The notes under the pieces are model-generated. The model saw nothing but the letters and a program-made list of their open reading frames with translations. It ran no database searches and was not told the DNA's origin. This document shows positions 17,745 to 24,819 of a DNA stretch of 64,000 nt, one piece after another. A program made the position numbers and the translations under genes. Origin of the DNA: Mycetocola_A sp015752285 (GTDB taxonomy: Bacteria > Actinomycetota > Actinomycetes > Actinomycetales > Microbacteriaceae). Within the stretch, counting starts at the first letter, position 1. Every line of letters starts with the position of its first letter. The stretch is from positions 1 to 64,000 of the forward strand of contig NZ_JADOUY010000002.1 in the NCBI RefSeq assembly GCF_015752285.1, written 5' to 3'.

Positions 17745-18398
17745 TCAGGCGGCGTGCAGGAGGGAGGCGAGGGTCCGCCCGTGCCGGGTGGCTTCGGCTT
17801 CAGCGAGCGTTTTGATCTCGTCGGCCAGGTCGGTGAACTGGTCGAGGGCAGGGTTCACGCCCACGCGCGTGAATTCGCGGGTGACGACCTCGAGGTCAAG
17901 CTGCCAGACCTCCTCAAGGATGCGGCGCATCCATGCCGTCGCGTGGTCCCAACCTTCCTTGGGCGTGCCGGCGGAGTAGTTGCCGCCCTGCACCGTCACG
18001 AGCACTGCAGGCTTACCCGCTGTGACCGGAGTCGCTCCTGGCGCCATGCGGGGATCCGTCAGTACGAGGTCGACGTAGGACTTGAAGTGCTGCGAGACTC
18101 CGAAATTGTAGAGCGGCACGGCGAAAAGCAGCGCGTCGGCGTCTTCCAGCTCGTCGGTCAGCGTGCTTGCGAGGTCGAGGGCCGCGGCCTGCTCGGGCGA
18201 TCGGTTGTCTTCGGGGGTCCAGGGGGCGGAGACGGCGTCGGCCCAGGCCGTGGCAGGCATTGGCTCGGTGCCGATGTGGCGTCGGGAGATTGTGGCGTCG
18301 GGGTGTGTGGCGCGCCATTCGGCTTCGACGATGTCGCCCAGAGCACGACTGGTGGAACCTTCGGTGCGGATGCTGGCATCCAGGCGGAACAGAGACAT
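17745..18398 (-). CDS. AzoR-like FMN-dependent NADH:quinone reductase (copy 1)
   Basis: This 217-aa flavodoxin-fold protein resembles FMN-dependent NADH-azoreductases. The N-terminal LFRLDASIRTEGSTSR corresponds to the FMN-phosphate loop. It also has AVPLYNFGVSQHFKSYVDLV and VTVQGGNYSAGTPKEGWDH. The ATG at 18396-18398 is chosen because AAAGGAG precedes it; the frame is open to 18464. It is the first gene of a two-gene unit with the LLM/FAD fusion and is divergent from an hxlR-type regulator. It probably supplies reduced FMN to the luciferase-like domain or reduces quinones, which is inference from context. Confidence 0.88.
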   Translation of the reverse strand: MSLFRLDASIRTEGSTSRALGDIVEAEWRATHPDATISRRHIGTEPMPATAWADAVSAPWTPEDNRSPEQAAALDLASTLTDELEDADALLFAVPLYNFGVSQHFKSYVDLVLTDPRMAPGATPVTAGKPAVLVTVQGGNYSAGTPKEGWDHATAWMRRILEEVWQLDLEVVTREFTRVGVNPALDQFTDLADEIKTLAEAEATRHGRTLASLLHAA

Positions 18399-18440
18399 GA
18401 CACTCCTTTGAATGGCAGCCGGGTCGGCGACCCGGCTATA

Positions 18441-18509
18441 GTTACCGGAAGTAACTCTGCACACCGGGTGCCCGTTACCGCAAACGATCCCCTGTTACCC
18501 GGAAGTAAC
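18441..18509. promoter_or_regulatory. Paired palindromic operators between HxlR-1 and its target
   Basis: Two near-identical inverted-repeat sites lie in the divergent promoter: GTTACCGGAAGTAAC at 18441-18455 and GTTACCCGGAAGTAAC at 18494-18509. Each has GTTAC/GTAAC arms. The second ends 14 bp before the regulator's ATG. Two dimer sites placed over both promoters fit autoregulation by the adjacent HxlR protein. A partial third half-site (CGTTACCG) lies at about 18473-18480. Confidence 0.75.
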
Positions 18510-18523
18510 CGAAGGAGTACCGG

Positions 18524-18952
18524 ATGCAGCCGCAGCACCAGGCTGACGCTCTGCAGGAGCGTCTCGCCCAGTCCATGCCGTCCATGGCGGAGCTGTGTAC
18601 GAGCACGGACCCCGCCCTGTTTCGCTCCCTGCTGTCACGCATCGGCGACAAGTGGACGCTGCTCGTCATCGGGGTGCTCGGCGACGAGCGGCGACGGTTC
18701 TCCGAACTCGCCGACATCATCCCGGGCATCTCCCGCCGGATGCTGACCGTCACCCTGCGCGCCCTCGAGCGCGATGGGCTGATCACGAGGACCATTTACG
18801 CCGAAGTCCCGCCCCGCGTCGAGTACGAACTGACGACTCTTGGCCGGTCGCTCCAGCATGTCGCCATGGCGGTCGGCGACTGGGTCAGCGAAAACCAGAA
18901 CACGATTGCCCGCAACCGCGAACACTTCGACGATTCGGACCCCTCGCTTTAG
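18524..18952 (+). CDS. HxlR-family winged-helix regulator (copy 1)
   Basis: The 142-aa protein has the HxlR pattern: an N-terminal helix, then IGDKWTLLVIGVLGDERRRF, SELADIIPGISRRMLTVTLR, the recognition/wing region LERDGLITRTIYAEVPPRVE and YELTTLGRSL. HxlR proteins are DNA-binding dimers that often respond to aldehydes, quinones or redox stress. The gene is divergent from the azoreductase/LLM pair, with two palindromes between them. AAGGAG precedes the ATG. It most likely controls that pair and itself. Confidence 0.92.
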   Translation: MQPQHQADALQERLAQSMPSMAELCTSTDPALFRSLLSRIGDKWTLLVIGVLGDERRRFSELADIIPGISRRMLTVTLRALERDGLITRTIYAEVPPRVEYELTTLGRSLQHVAMAVGDWVSENQNTIARNREHFDDSDPSL

Positions 18953-19001
18953 TCGGGAGGGCTCGTTGGTCAGGCCGCGCACAACCGGATCGCTCTGGGA
19001 G

Positions 19002-20906
19002 TCAACTAGTGCGGCTCAGCGATTCCTCATCGGCCGCAACATTCTTCTGCACGGCGAACTGGGTCCGGTGCAATTCCTCGTACCGCCCACCCGCAGCCAG
19101 CAGTTCCTCGTGCGTGCCGCGCTCCACGATCGAGCCGTCCTCGACAACGAGGATCATGTCCGCACTGCGGATGGTGGAGAGGCGGTGCGCGATCACCATC
19201 GCCGTCCGCCCCTCGAGCGCCTCGCTGAGCGCCGCCTGCACGGCAGCCTCAGACGTCGAGTCCAGCGCCGCCGTCGCCTCGTCGAGGATGACGACGCGCG
19301 GCTGAGCGAGCAGGAGCCGCGCGATGGTCATCCGCTGGCGCTCACCCCCGGACAATCGATAGCCACGCTCGCCCACCATCGTGTCCAGCTGGTCCGGCAG
19401 GGACCGGATGAGCGGTTCGAGCCGCGCACGCCGGACGGCATCCCAGACCTCATCGTCGGATGCCTCCGGCCTCGCGAGGCGCAGATTGGAGAGGATGGTC
19501 TCGTGGAACAGGTGGCCGTCCTGCGTCACCATGCCCAGGGTGTGCCGCATGGAGGCGAACGTGACATCGCGGACATCCGTTCCCGCGAGGCGCACGGCGC
19601 CGCTGTCGACGTCATACAGTCGCGAGAGCAGCTGCGCAATCGTGGACTTGCCGGCCCCGGACGTACCAACGAGGGCAACGGTCTGCCCCGGCTCGATCCT
19701 GAAGGACACGCCGTGCAGCACCTCCTCGCCGCCGCGGGTATCGAGCGTAGAAACCTCCTCGAGGGAGGCGAGGGACACTTTGTCTGCGGACGGGTAGGCG
19801 AACCGGACGTTGTCGAACTCGACGGCCACCTGGCCTTCGGGCACGGCGACGGCATCCGGCTTCTCCTGGATGAGCGGCTCGAGGTCGAGCACCTCGAAGA
19901 CGCGCTCGAAGCTGACCACCGCGCTCATGATCTCCACCCGTGCGTTCGCGAGGCTGGTCAGCGGCGCGTAGAGGCGGGTGAGGAGGAGCGCCAGGGTGAC
20001 CACGTCACCGGTGTTCAGCTGGCCGCCGAGTGCGAGGGCACCGCCGAGCCCATACACGAGCGCGAGGGCGAGAGCGGAGACGAGCATCAGTGCGGTGAAG
20101 AAGACGAACTGCAGCATCGCGGTCCGCACCCCGATGTCGCGGACGCGGGCGGCGCGGACGCGGAACTCCTCAGCCTCCTCGTCTGGCCGGCCGAACAGCT
20201 TGACGAGGGTGGCGCCTGGCGCCGAGAAGCGCTCGGTCATCTGCGTGCTCATGGCAGAGTTGTGATCGGCGGCCTCACGGCGCAGCGCGGCGAGGCGGCT
20301 GCCCATGCGGCGCGCGGGTATCAGGAAGATGGGGAGCATGATCACGGCGAGCACCGTCACGAGCCAGGACGTGCTGAGCATGACGATCAGGGTGAGGATC
20401 AGCGCCACGAGGTTCGTGACCATGCCGGACAGCGTGCCGCTGAAGGCCTGCTGAGCGCCGATCACATCGTTGTTGAGGCGGCTCACGAGGGCACCCGTCC
20501 GCGTGCGGGTGAAGAACGCGATCGGCATCTTCTGCACGTGGTTGAAGACGGCGGTGCGGAGATCGAGGATCACGCCTTCGCCGATGCGCGCCGAGTACCA
20601 GCGCGTCACGAGTGACACGGCGGCGTCGGCCACGGCCACGAGGGCGATGACGACGGCGAGCCACACGATCGTGGTGACCGCGCCCCCACCGACGATGACG
20701 TCGACCACCTGGCCGGCGAGGACCGGCGTCGCGACCGCGAGGAAAGCTCCCACGGTGGAAAGGGTGATGAAGATCAGCAGCTTGGACCGGTAGGGCACCG
20801 CGAACGTCATGATCCGCCGCACGGACTCACGGGAGAAGCCGTGCTTGCCGTCCCTGGCGGTAGAGATCTTGTACAGCGAGCTCCAGGCCGCGCCTTCCAT
20901 GCTCAT
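19002..20906 (-). CDS. ABC exporter half-transporter (TMD-NBD fusion)
   Basis: The 634-aa protein has a six-helix ABC_membrane domain (residues about 30-320) followed by an ATPase domain: Walker A GTSGAGKST, Q-loop VTQDGHLF, signature LSGGERQR, Walker B VVILDEATAALD and H-loop IAHRLSTI. It is the MsbA/multidrug type and presumably works as a homodimer at the cytoplasmic membrane. The frame opens at 20927, but the ATG at 20904-20906 is taken as start because GGAAGGAACC precedes it. It converges on the hxlR gene and its substrate cannot be told from sequence. Confidence 0.93.
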   Translation of the reverse strand: MSMEGAAWSSLYKISTARDGKHGFSRESVRRIMTFAVPYRSKLLIFITLSTVGAFLAVATPVLAGQVVDVIVGGGAVTTIVWLAVVIALVAVADAAVSLVTRWYSARIGEGVILDLRTAVFNHVQKMPIAFFTRTRTGALVSRLNNDVIGAQQAFSGTLSGMVTNLVALILTLIVMLSTSWLVTVLAVIMLPIFLIPARRMGSRLAALRREAADHNSAMSTQMTERFSAPGATLVKLFGRPDEEAEEFRVRAARVRDIGVRTAMLQFVFFTALMLVSALALALVYGLGGALALGGQLNTGDVVTLALLLTRLYAPLTSLANARVEIMSAVVSFERVFEVLDLEPLIQEKPDAVAVPEGQVAVEFDNVRFAYPSADKVSLASLEEVSTLDTRGGEEVLHGVSFRIEPGQTVALVGTSGAGKSTIAQLLSRLYDVDSGAVRLAGTDVRDVTFASMRHTLGMVTQDGHLFHETILSNLRLARPEASDDEVWDAVRRARLEPLIRSLPDQLDTMVGERGYRLSGGERQRMTIARLLLAQPRVVILDEATAALDSTSEAAVQAALSEALEGRTAMVIAHRLSTIRSADMILVVEDGSIVERGTHEELLAAGGRYEELHRTQFAVQKNVAADEESLSRTS

Positions 20907-21068
20907 TGAGGTTCCTTCCGTGGGCACCAGGGCAAGCTTAGATGGCGACGTGCCCGACGTTCCCCGTCGTATGTGGCCCGACGATCAAGCACCTGGGGTG
21001 AGGCATCGCCTTCATCGTCAGCACGGCTTCGGTTCCGCGATGCCAGCTACGCCTGCGATCATGATCGG

Positions 21069-21890
21069 ATGGAACCCGAGAACGACACCCGCCGAGTGAT
21101 GCTCGAGACCGAGCTCCTGCTGCCGGAGATCCCCGACACGCAATGGCGGTACCCGGCGTCGCTGCCGCAGCCCCACCTCCACGCCCGATGGGACGACGAA
21201 GACGAAGCCACGTTCGTGTTCGTCGAGATCGGTGACATCGCCATGCACCTGGAAGTGGTTGACGACGACGTGGCCTGGCACCTGCATGTCGGCGGCCACG
21301 ACGGCCCGCCACTCGACGGGACCCCGTGGGATGACCCGACAACGGAGGCTCTTCTCCTGTGGGCGGCGGAGTTCGCTGCGAAAGCGCACGCGTGCCTGGC
21401 GTTCGTCGAGGACGATCTCTTCGACGCGATCGACCTGTTCGAAGCCGGCGCGACATTCGCACCGTTCTCCGGCGTCGGCATGGCGCCGGAGGAACTCGCG
21501 GGGGTCAGCAAAAACGACTTCAAGATCTTCCGCGTCGAATCACCCGGCCACCCTGAACCTCAGATCTGGACCGGAAACGGTGACGGGGTGCACCTTCACC
21601 CCGAGGACCGTGACGGTGAAGCGGAACTTCTGTGGACGCCACCGGGCGCAGAGGAGCATATCCGCATCGGTGCCGTCCTCATCAACGAGGAGACCGGGCT
21701 CCCCGGAACGTTCGCGAGCCCCGGGGTGAACTGGGACGACGTCGGCATGACCGAAGCCGACGCCATGGACTGGCTCCTCCGCGAGCACCGCAACTGCGAA
21801 TGGGCGTCAGAGGTCCATGATCTGGTGACCGAGAAGATCCTCGACGTCCTCGCCGGGTTCGACACGGCTGTCGTGTCGACCCGGCGCTGA
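21069..21890 (+). CDS. Conserved-looking hypothetical protein, 273 aa
   Basis: I do not recognise the family. The product is acidic and tryptophan-rich, with no signal peptide or membrane helix. Motif-like stretches include LHLHARWDDEDEATFVF-type sequence near residue 45 and a conserved-looking C-terminal segment with GVNWDDVGMTEADAMDWLL. The frame is open from 20973; the ATG at 21069 (MEPENDTRR) is preferred because the upstream part is low-complexity. It ends 12 bp before the convergent hxlA stop. A cytoplasmic role is likely, and nothing more can be said. Confidence 0.72.
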   Translation: MEPENDTRRVMLETELLLPEIPDTQWRYPASLPQPHLHARWDDEDEATFVFVEIGDIAMHLEVVDDDVAWHLHVGGHDGPPLDGTPWDDPTTEALLLWAAEFAAKAHACLAFVEDDLFDAIDLFEAGATFAPFSGVGMAPEELAGVSKNDFKIFRVESPGHPEPQIWTGNGDGVHLHPEDRDGEAELLWTPPGAEEHIRIGAVLINEETGLPGTFASPGVNWDDVGMTEADAMDWLLREHRNCEWASEVHDLVTEKILDVLAGFDTAVVSTRR

Positions 21891-21901
21891 CGAGACTCGC
21901 T

Positions 21902-22525
21902 CTAGACGATCGCGGCGCGCAATTCCGCGGCAGCGGCTCCGACGTCTGGTGCGCCGTAGATGGCTCCGCCGGCGACGGCGACCTGGGCGCCGGATGCCTG
22001 GACGGAAGCGATGGTGCTCGCGTTGATACCACCGGCGACCGAGAAGGGCGAACCGGATGCTTCTCCATCACGCAGGAGCGTGGCGAACGTGAAGCCCTCT
22101 TCGGCCTGCTCATCGAGCCCGGCGTGCATCTCGACGAACTCGGCGCCGAGGGCGACGACCTCGCGGGCACGGGCCGGCTTGTCGGCAACACCGATCAGGT
22201 CGACGACAATGCCCTTGCCATGCTTCTTCGCGGCCTTCACCGCTCCCGCGATGGTGCTGTCGCCGGCGACGCCGAGAACGGTGACAAGGTCAGCGCCCGC
22301 GGCGAACGCGACATCGGCCTCGAGCTCGCCGGCATCCATCGTCTTGAGGTCGGCAAAAACGATCTTGTCTGGGTGTGCAGCCTTCACGGCGGTGACGGCT
22401 GCACACCCAGCGCTCTTGATGAGCGGTGTGCCGAGTTCGAGGATGTCAACATGCGGCGCTGCGGCAGCGGCCAGCTCGAGTGCTGCTTCGGTGGTCAGGG
22501 TGTCCATGGCGAACTGTAGCTTCAT
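21902..22525 (-). CDS. hxlA: 3-hexulose-6-phosphate synthase
   Basis: The 207-aa protein is a member of the orotidine-5'-phosphate decarboxylase superfamily, with the HPS pattern: MKLQFAMDTL, DILELGTPLIKSAG, FADLKTMDAGELEA (catalytic Asp/Lys region), VDLIGV, FVEMHAGLDEQ and SVAGGINAST. It condenses formaldehyde with ribulose-5-phosphate to give hexulose-6-phosphate in the RuMP pathway. The isomerase gene hxlB lies 52 bp upstream on the same strand. The ATG at 22523-22525 fits the conserved N-terminus; the frame is open further but that part is not family-like. Confidence 0.95.
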   Translation of the reverse strand: MKLQFAMDTLTTEAALELAAAAAPHVDILELGTPLIKSAGCAAVTAVKAAHPDKIVFADLKTMDAGELEADVAFAAGADLVTVLGVAGDSTIAGAVKAAKKHGKGIVVDLIGVADKPARAREVVALGAEFVEMHAGLDEQAEEGFTFATLLRDGEASGSPFSVAGGINASTIASVQASGAQVAVAGGAIYGAPDVGAAAAELRAAIV

Positions 22526-22577
22526 GGTGTCTCTTTCTGGTTGTGGTGCGAGCCTTCGCGGATGCGCGGCGGTGGTG

Positions 22578-23180
22578 TCATTCAAGATTCGAGTGCCGGG
22601 GCCAGAGCTCGTCTGCGCTCCGCCCGGAACGCAACCAGAGGCTGTGGAACAGGGCGTCGCCGAGCAGCATGACGGTCTGCTCGAACAGGCTGCCCGCATA
22701 CTGCGCAGAAGCAGTGCCTGAGCGGTCCAGCTTTTTTGCGGCCGGCACGATCACAACGGCCGTGGCGAGCGCGGCCAACGGTGACTCCTTGGCTGTCGTG
22801 AGAACGGTGACGTTCGCACCAGCCTTCACCGCGGCATCCGCCCCGCGAACGATCGATGTCGTCGTTCCGGAGCCGCTTGCCGTCAGCAGCACGTCTCCAG
22901 GGCCGATCGCCGGCGTGGTCACGTCGCCGACGACGTGTACGGTCAGGCCGAGGTGCATCAGGCGCATGGCCGTCATCTGCAGGGCGATGCCGGATCGGCC
23001 CGCCCCGAGCACGAAGATCCGCCGGGCTGTCGCGAGGGTGTCAGCGAGGTCGTCGAGGTCGTCTCCTCGGTGTTTCGTCACCTCGGTGGTCGTCGCCCTG
23101 AGTTCATCGAGGATGAGGGAGAGGGATGCCGTCACGCCGAGTTGTGAGGGCGTCGATGCGTCGGTGTTCTCAGCAGTCAT
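22578..23180 (-). CDS. hxlB: 6-phospho-3-hexuloisomerase
   Basis: This 200-aa SIS-domain protein has RRIFVLGAGRSGIALQMTAM for the phosphosugar-binding loop, HVVGDVTTPAIGPGDVLLTASGSGTT-like sequence and the C-terminal SLFEQTVMLLGDALFHSL helix. It converts hexulose-6-phosphate to fructose-6-phosphate, the second RuMP step. It precedes hxlA in an apparent operon and is divergent from the GHKL-LuxR regulator at 23281. The start at 23178-23180 gives the expected family length. Confidence 0.93.
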   Translation of the reverse strand: MTAENTDASTPSQLGVTASLSLILDELRATTTEVTKHRGDDLDDLADTLATARRIFVLGAGRSGIALQMTAMRLMHLGLTVHVVGDVTTPAIGPGDVLLTASGSGTTTSIVRGADAAVKAGANVTVLTTAKESPLAALATAVVIVPAAKKLDRSGTASAQYAGSLFEQTVMLLGDALFHSLWLRSGRSADELWPRHSNLE

Positions 23181-23235
23181 GTATCCATGGTTGCCGGGTT
23201 GCGGTAGCGACGGGCCCGCCCGGCCGTGGAGTGAC

Positions 23236-23253
23236 CCTACCCATTGTGGTAGG
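23236..23253. promoter_or_regulatory. Inverted repeat in the hxlB / regulator divergent promoter
   Basis: The perfect repeat CCTACC-CATTGT-GGTAGG sits midway between the hxlB start (23180) and the GTG start of the GHKL-LuxR regulator (23281). A further GGTAGG-like half-site (GGGTAGGTT) follows at about 23266-23274. The symmetry and position suggest an operator for a dimeric LuxR-type DNA-binding domain. Confidence 0.55.
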
Positions 23254-23280
23254 TACAGGTTGGCCGGGTAGGTTGAAGCG

Positions 23281-24384
23281 GTGAGCAACAACAACGACCC
23301 GGGCCCGGTCTCTCGGAGGTTTCAGCTCGAGCACGCCCAGGCGGTGGCCGAACAGGCTGACCGGCATGCTGTGACGCTCGAGTCGATTCTCGCCGTGCTT
23401 CGTTCGACGCGACTGGACGACCGCGCAAGCCGCGCGACGGCGCTCGATCTGGCATCCGCTGCCCTGATCGAGCTGCGCAGCACGACCGACCAGCAGCTGG
23501 GCACCATGCTGGAGCCGGTGGCTGGGGCGTTCGCCCGGCTCCGTTCCGACCTGCGTCCGCTCGCACGCTTCGGCGGCCTGGACGTACAGTTCGTCGAACC
23601 GCCGACCGGCGGGCGTGCGCTGCCGGGGGAGGTGGCGCATGCGGCTCGCGCGATCGTTCGCAGCGCGGTGCTCGCGCTCGTCGACCAGGAGGAGGCGAAA
23701 CGGGTGCGCATCCACTGGGATTGCGATGGGCTCAATCTACTCATCGGCATCCGCGACGACGGTCAGGGGGAGATCAGCGCCCACGACGACGCGCTCAGGC
23801 CCATCGCCGAACGTGTCACTGCTCTCGACGGCGACCTGGAGGTGTCGTCGACGACAGGCTGGGGGACATCCCTCGACATTCGGCTGCCGCTCGACCCTCC
23901 GGCCGAAGCGGAGCCGCTCGAGGACTCGGCGGACTTCAGCCCGCGGGAGCGCGACGTGCTCCGCCTGGTGGCATCGGGAGCGCGCAATCGTGCGATCGCG
24001 GATCAACTGGGAATCAGCGACAACACCGTCAAGTTCCATGTGTCGAATCTGCTCCGCAAGGCGGGCGCTCGGTCGAGGGGGGAAGCTGACAGCGATTGCC
24101 GCGAGCTCGACCAGGAACAAAGCCTGACTCGAGCCGAGCGACCGATCGCCATCAGAGCTGTGCTCGGGTGCTGTGCGGCGGCAAACACGAGCGAATCCGC
24201 CAGTTTTCGGATGAGATTCTCCGCCCGGTTCGTCGCTCTCGGACTGGTCGACTGTCTCAAAAAACTCTTGTTTTCCGAGAGATATTTGGACAGAGCTCTC
24301 TCCTCGCGGAGGAGCGAAGCTTTTCGAGTTGCGCTACGCCTCACCTTTCCGCTGCCGAGTGCTCGCGAAATGACATCGTCTTAA
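23281..24384 (+). CDS. GHKL-like/LuxR-HTH regulator with a C-terminal frameshift
   Basis: The N-terminal half ends in a histidine-kinase-type ATPase fold (IRDDGQG near residue 160, TTGWGTSLDIRLPL near 200). The expected N-box Asn is not evident, and no dimerisation His or receiver is present. A LuxR HTH follows (SPRERDVLRLVASGARNRAI, DNTVKFHVSNLLRKAGARSRG). At a run of six G (24077-24082) the frame goes wrong: removing one G gives the usual LuxR ending KLTAIAASSTRNKA and a stop at 24127, whereas the frame as read runs on with unrelated residues to 24384. This is either a true frameshift or a sequencing error. The gene starts with GTG, is divergent from hxlBA and likely controls it. Confidence 0.75.
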   Translation: MSNNNDPGPVSRRFQLEHAQAVAEQADRHAVTLESILAVLRSTRLDDRASRATALDLASAALIELRSTTDQQLGTMLEPVAGAFARLRSDLRPLARFGGLDVQFVEPPTGGRALPGEVAHAARAIVRSAVLALVDQEEAKRVRIHWDCDGLNLLIGIRDDGQGEISAHDDALRPIAERVTALDGDLEVSSTTGWGTSLDIRLPLDPPAEAEPLEDSADFSPRERDVLRLVASGARNRAIADQLGISDNTVKFHVSNLLRKAGARSRGEADSDCRELDQEQSLTRAERPIAIRAVLGCCAAANTSESASFRMRFSARFVALGLVDCLKKLLFSERYLDRALSSRRSEAFRVALRLTFPLPSAREMTSS

Positions 24385-24755
24385 TGCGGCGTTGTCTCGT
24401 CTGCCGGTGGTTCCCAGCGTCGAACGTAGTGTGCCATCGGTTGGAGCGATCGCAGGAGTTCCATTCCCCTCTCCGATAGGTGGTATCGAATGCTGACGGG
24501 GGTGGTCGGTTCTACGGTGCGTTCAACGAGTCCGGCGTCTTCGAGTTCGCGGAGCCGGACGGTAAGCATCCTCCCGGAGAGCCCTTGGACGCGTCGCTCG
24601 ATCTCGGTGTAGCGCTCTGCACCCATCCCGAGAGCGAGGAGGATGCCGCTGGACCAGCGTTTGCCGACGATCTCTATCACGGCCGCGAGTCGCCGGCATT
24701 CCTCGTCGTCGATGCGCAACGGCTGGCGTTGCCTTGTCTTTTCGATGCCTGCCAC
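24381..24755 (-). CDS. HxlR-family regulator (copy 2)
   Basis: The 124-aa HxlR protein has CRRLAAVIEIVGKRWSSGIL, YTEIERRVQGLSGRMLTVRL, LEDAGLVERTVEPTTPVSIR and YHLSERGMELLRSL. It is divergent from the second LLM/FAD fusion, mirroring the arrangement of copy 1 at 18524. The ATG at 24755 lies 65 bp from the flavoprotein start with a short inverted element between them. It probably represses the divergent pair in response to a reactive metabolite; the ligand is unknown. Confidence 0.9.
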   Translation of the reverse strand: MAGIEKTRQRQPLRIDDEECRRLAAVIEIVGKRWSSGILLALGMGAERYTEIERRVQGLSGRMLTVRLRELEDAGLVERTVEPTTPVSIRYHLSERGMELLRSLQPMAHYVRRWEPPADETTPH

Positions 24756-24765
24756 GCACCAAAGA

Positions 24766-24779
24766 TAAGTAGGTTACCT
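24766..24779. promoter_or_regulatory. Candidate HxlR-2 operator
   Basis: The segment around TAAGTAGGTTACCT lies between the divergent HxlR-2 and LLM/FAD genes. It contains an AGTA/TTAC symmetry related to the GTTAC/GTAAC arms of the copy-1 operators. It is shorter and less perfect than those sites, so the call is tentative. Confidence 0.4.
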
Positions 24780-24819
24780 GATGTTTGTCAAGCACGATGC
24801 ATGCGCGGATGCTGGATGC

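Noticed and set aside
18840..20615. A 591-codon plus-strand frame across the ABC exporter gene.
   Set aside because: The exporter's full set of ABC motifs is on the minus strand; the plus-strand frame is Glu/His/Arg-rich and has no domain, as expected from antisense of a high-GC gene.
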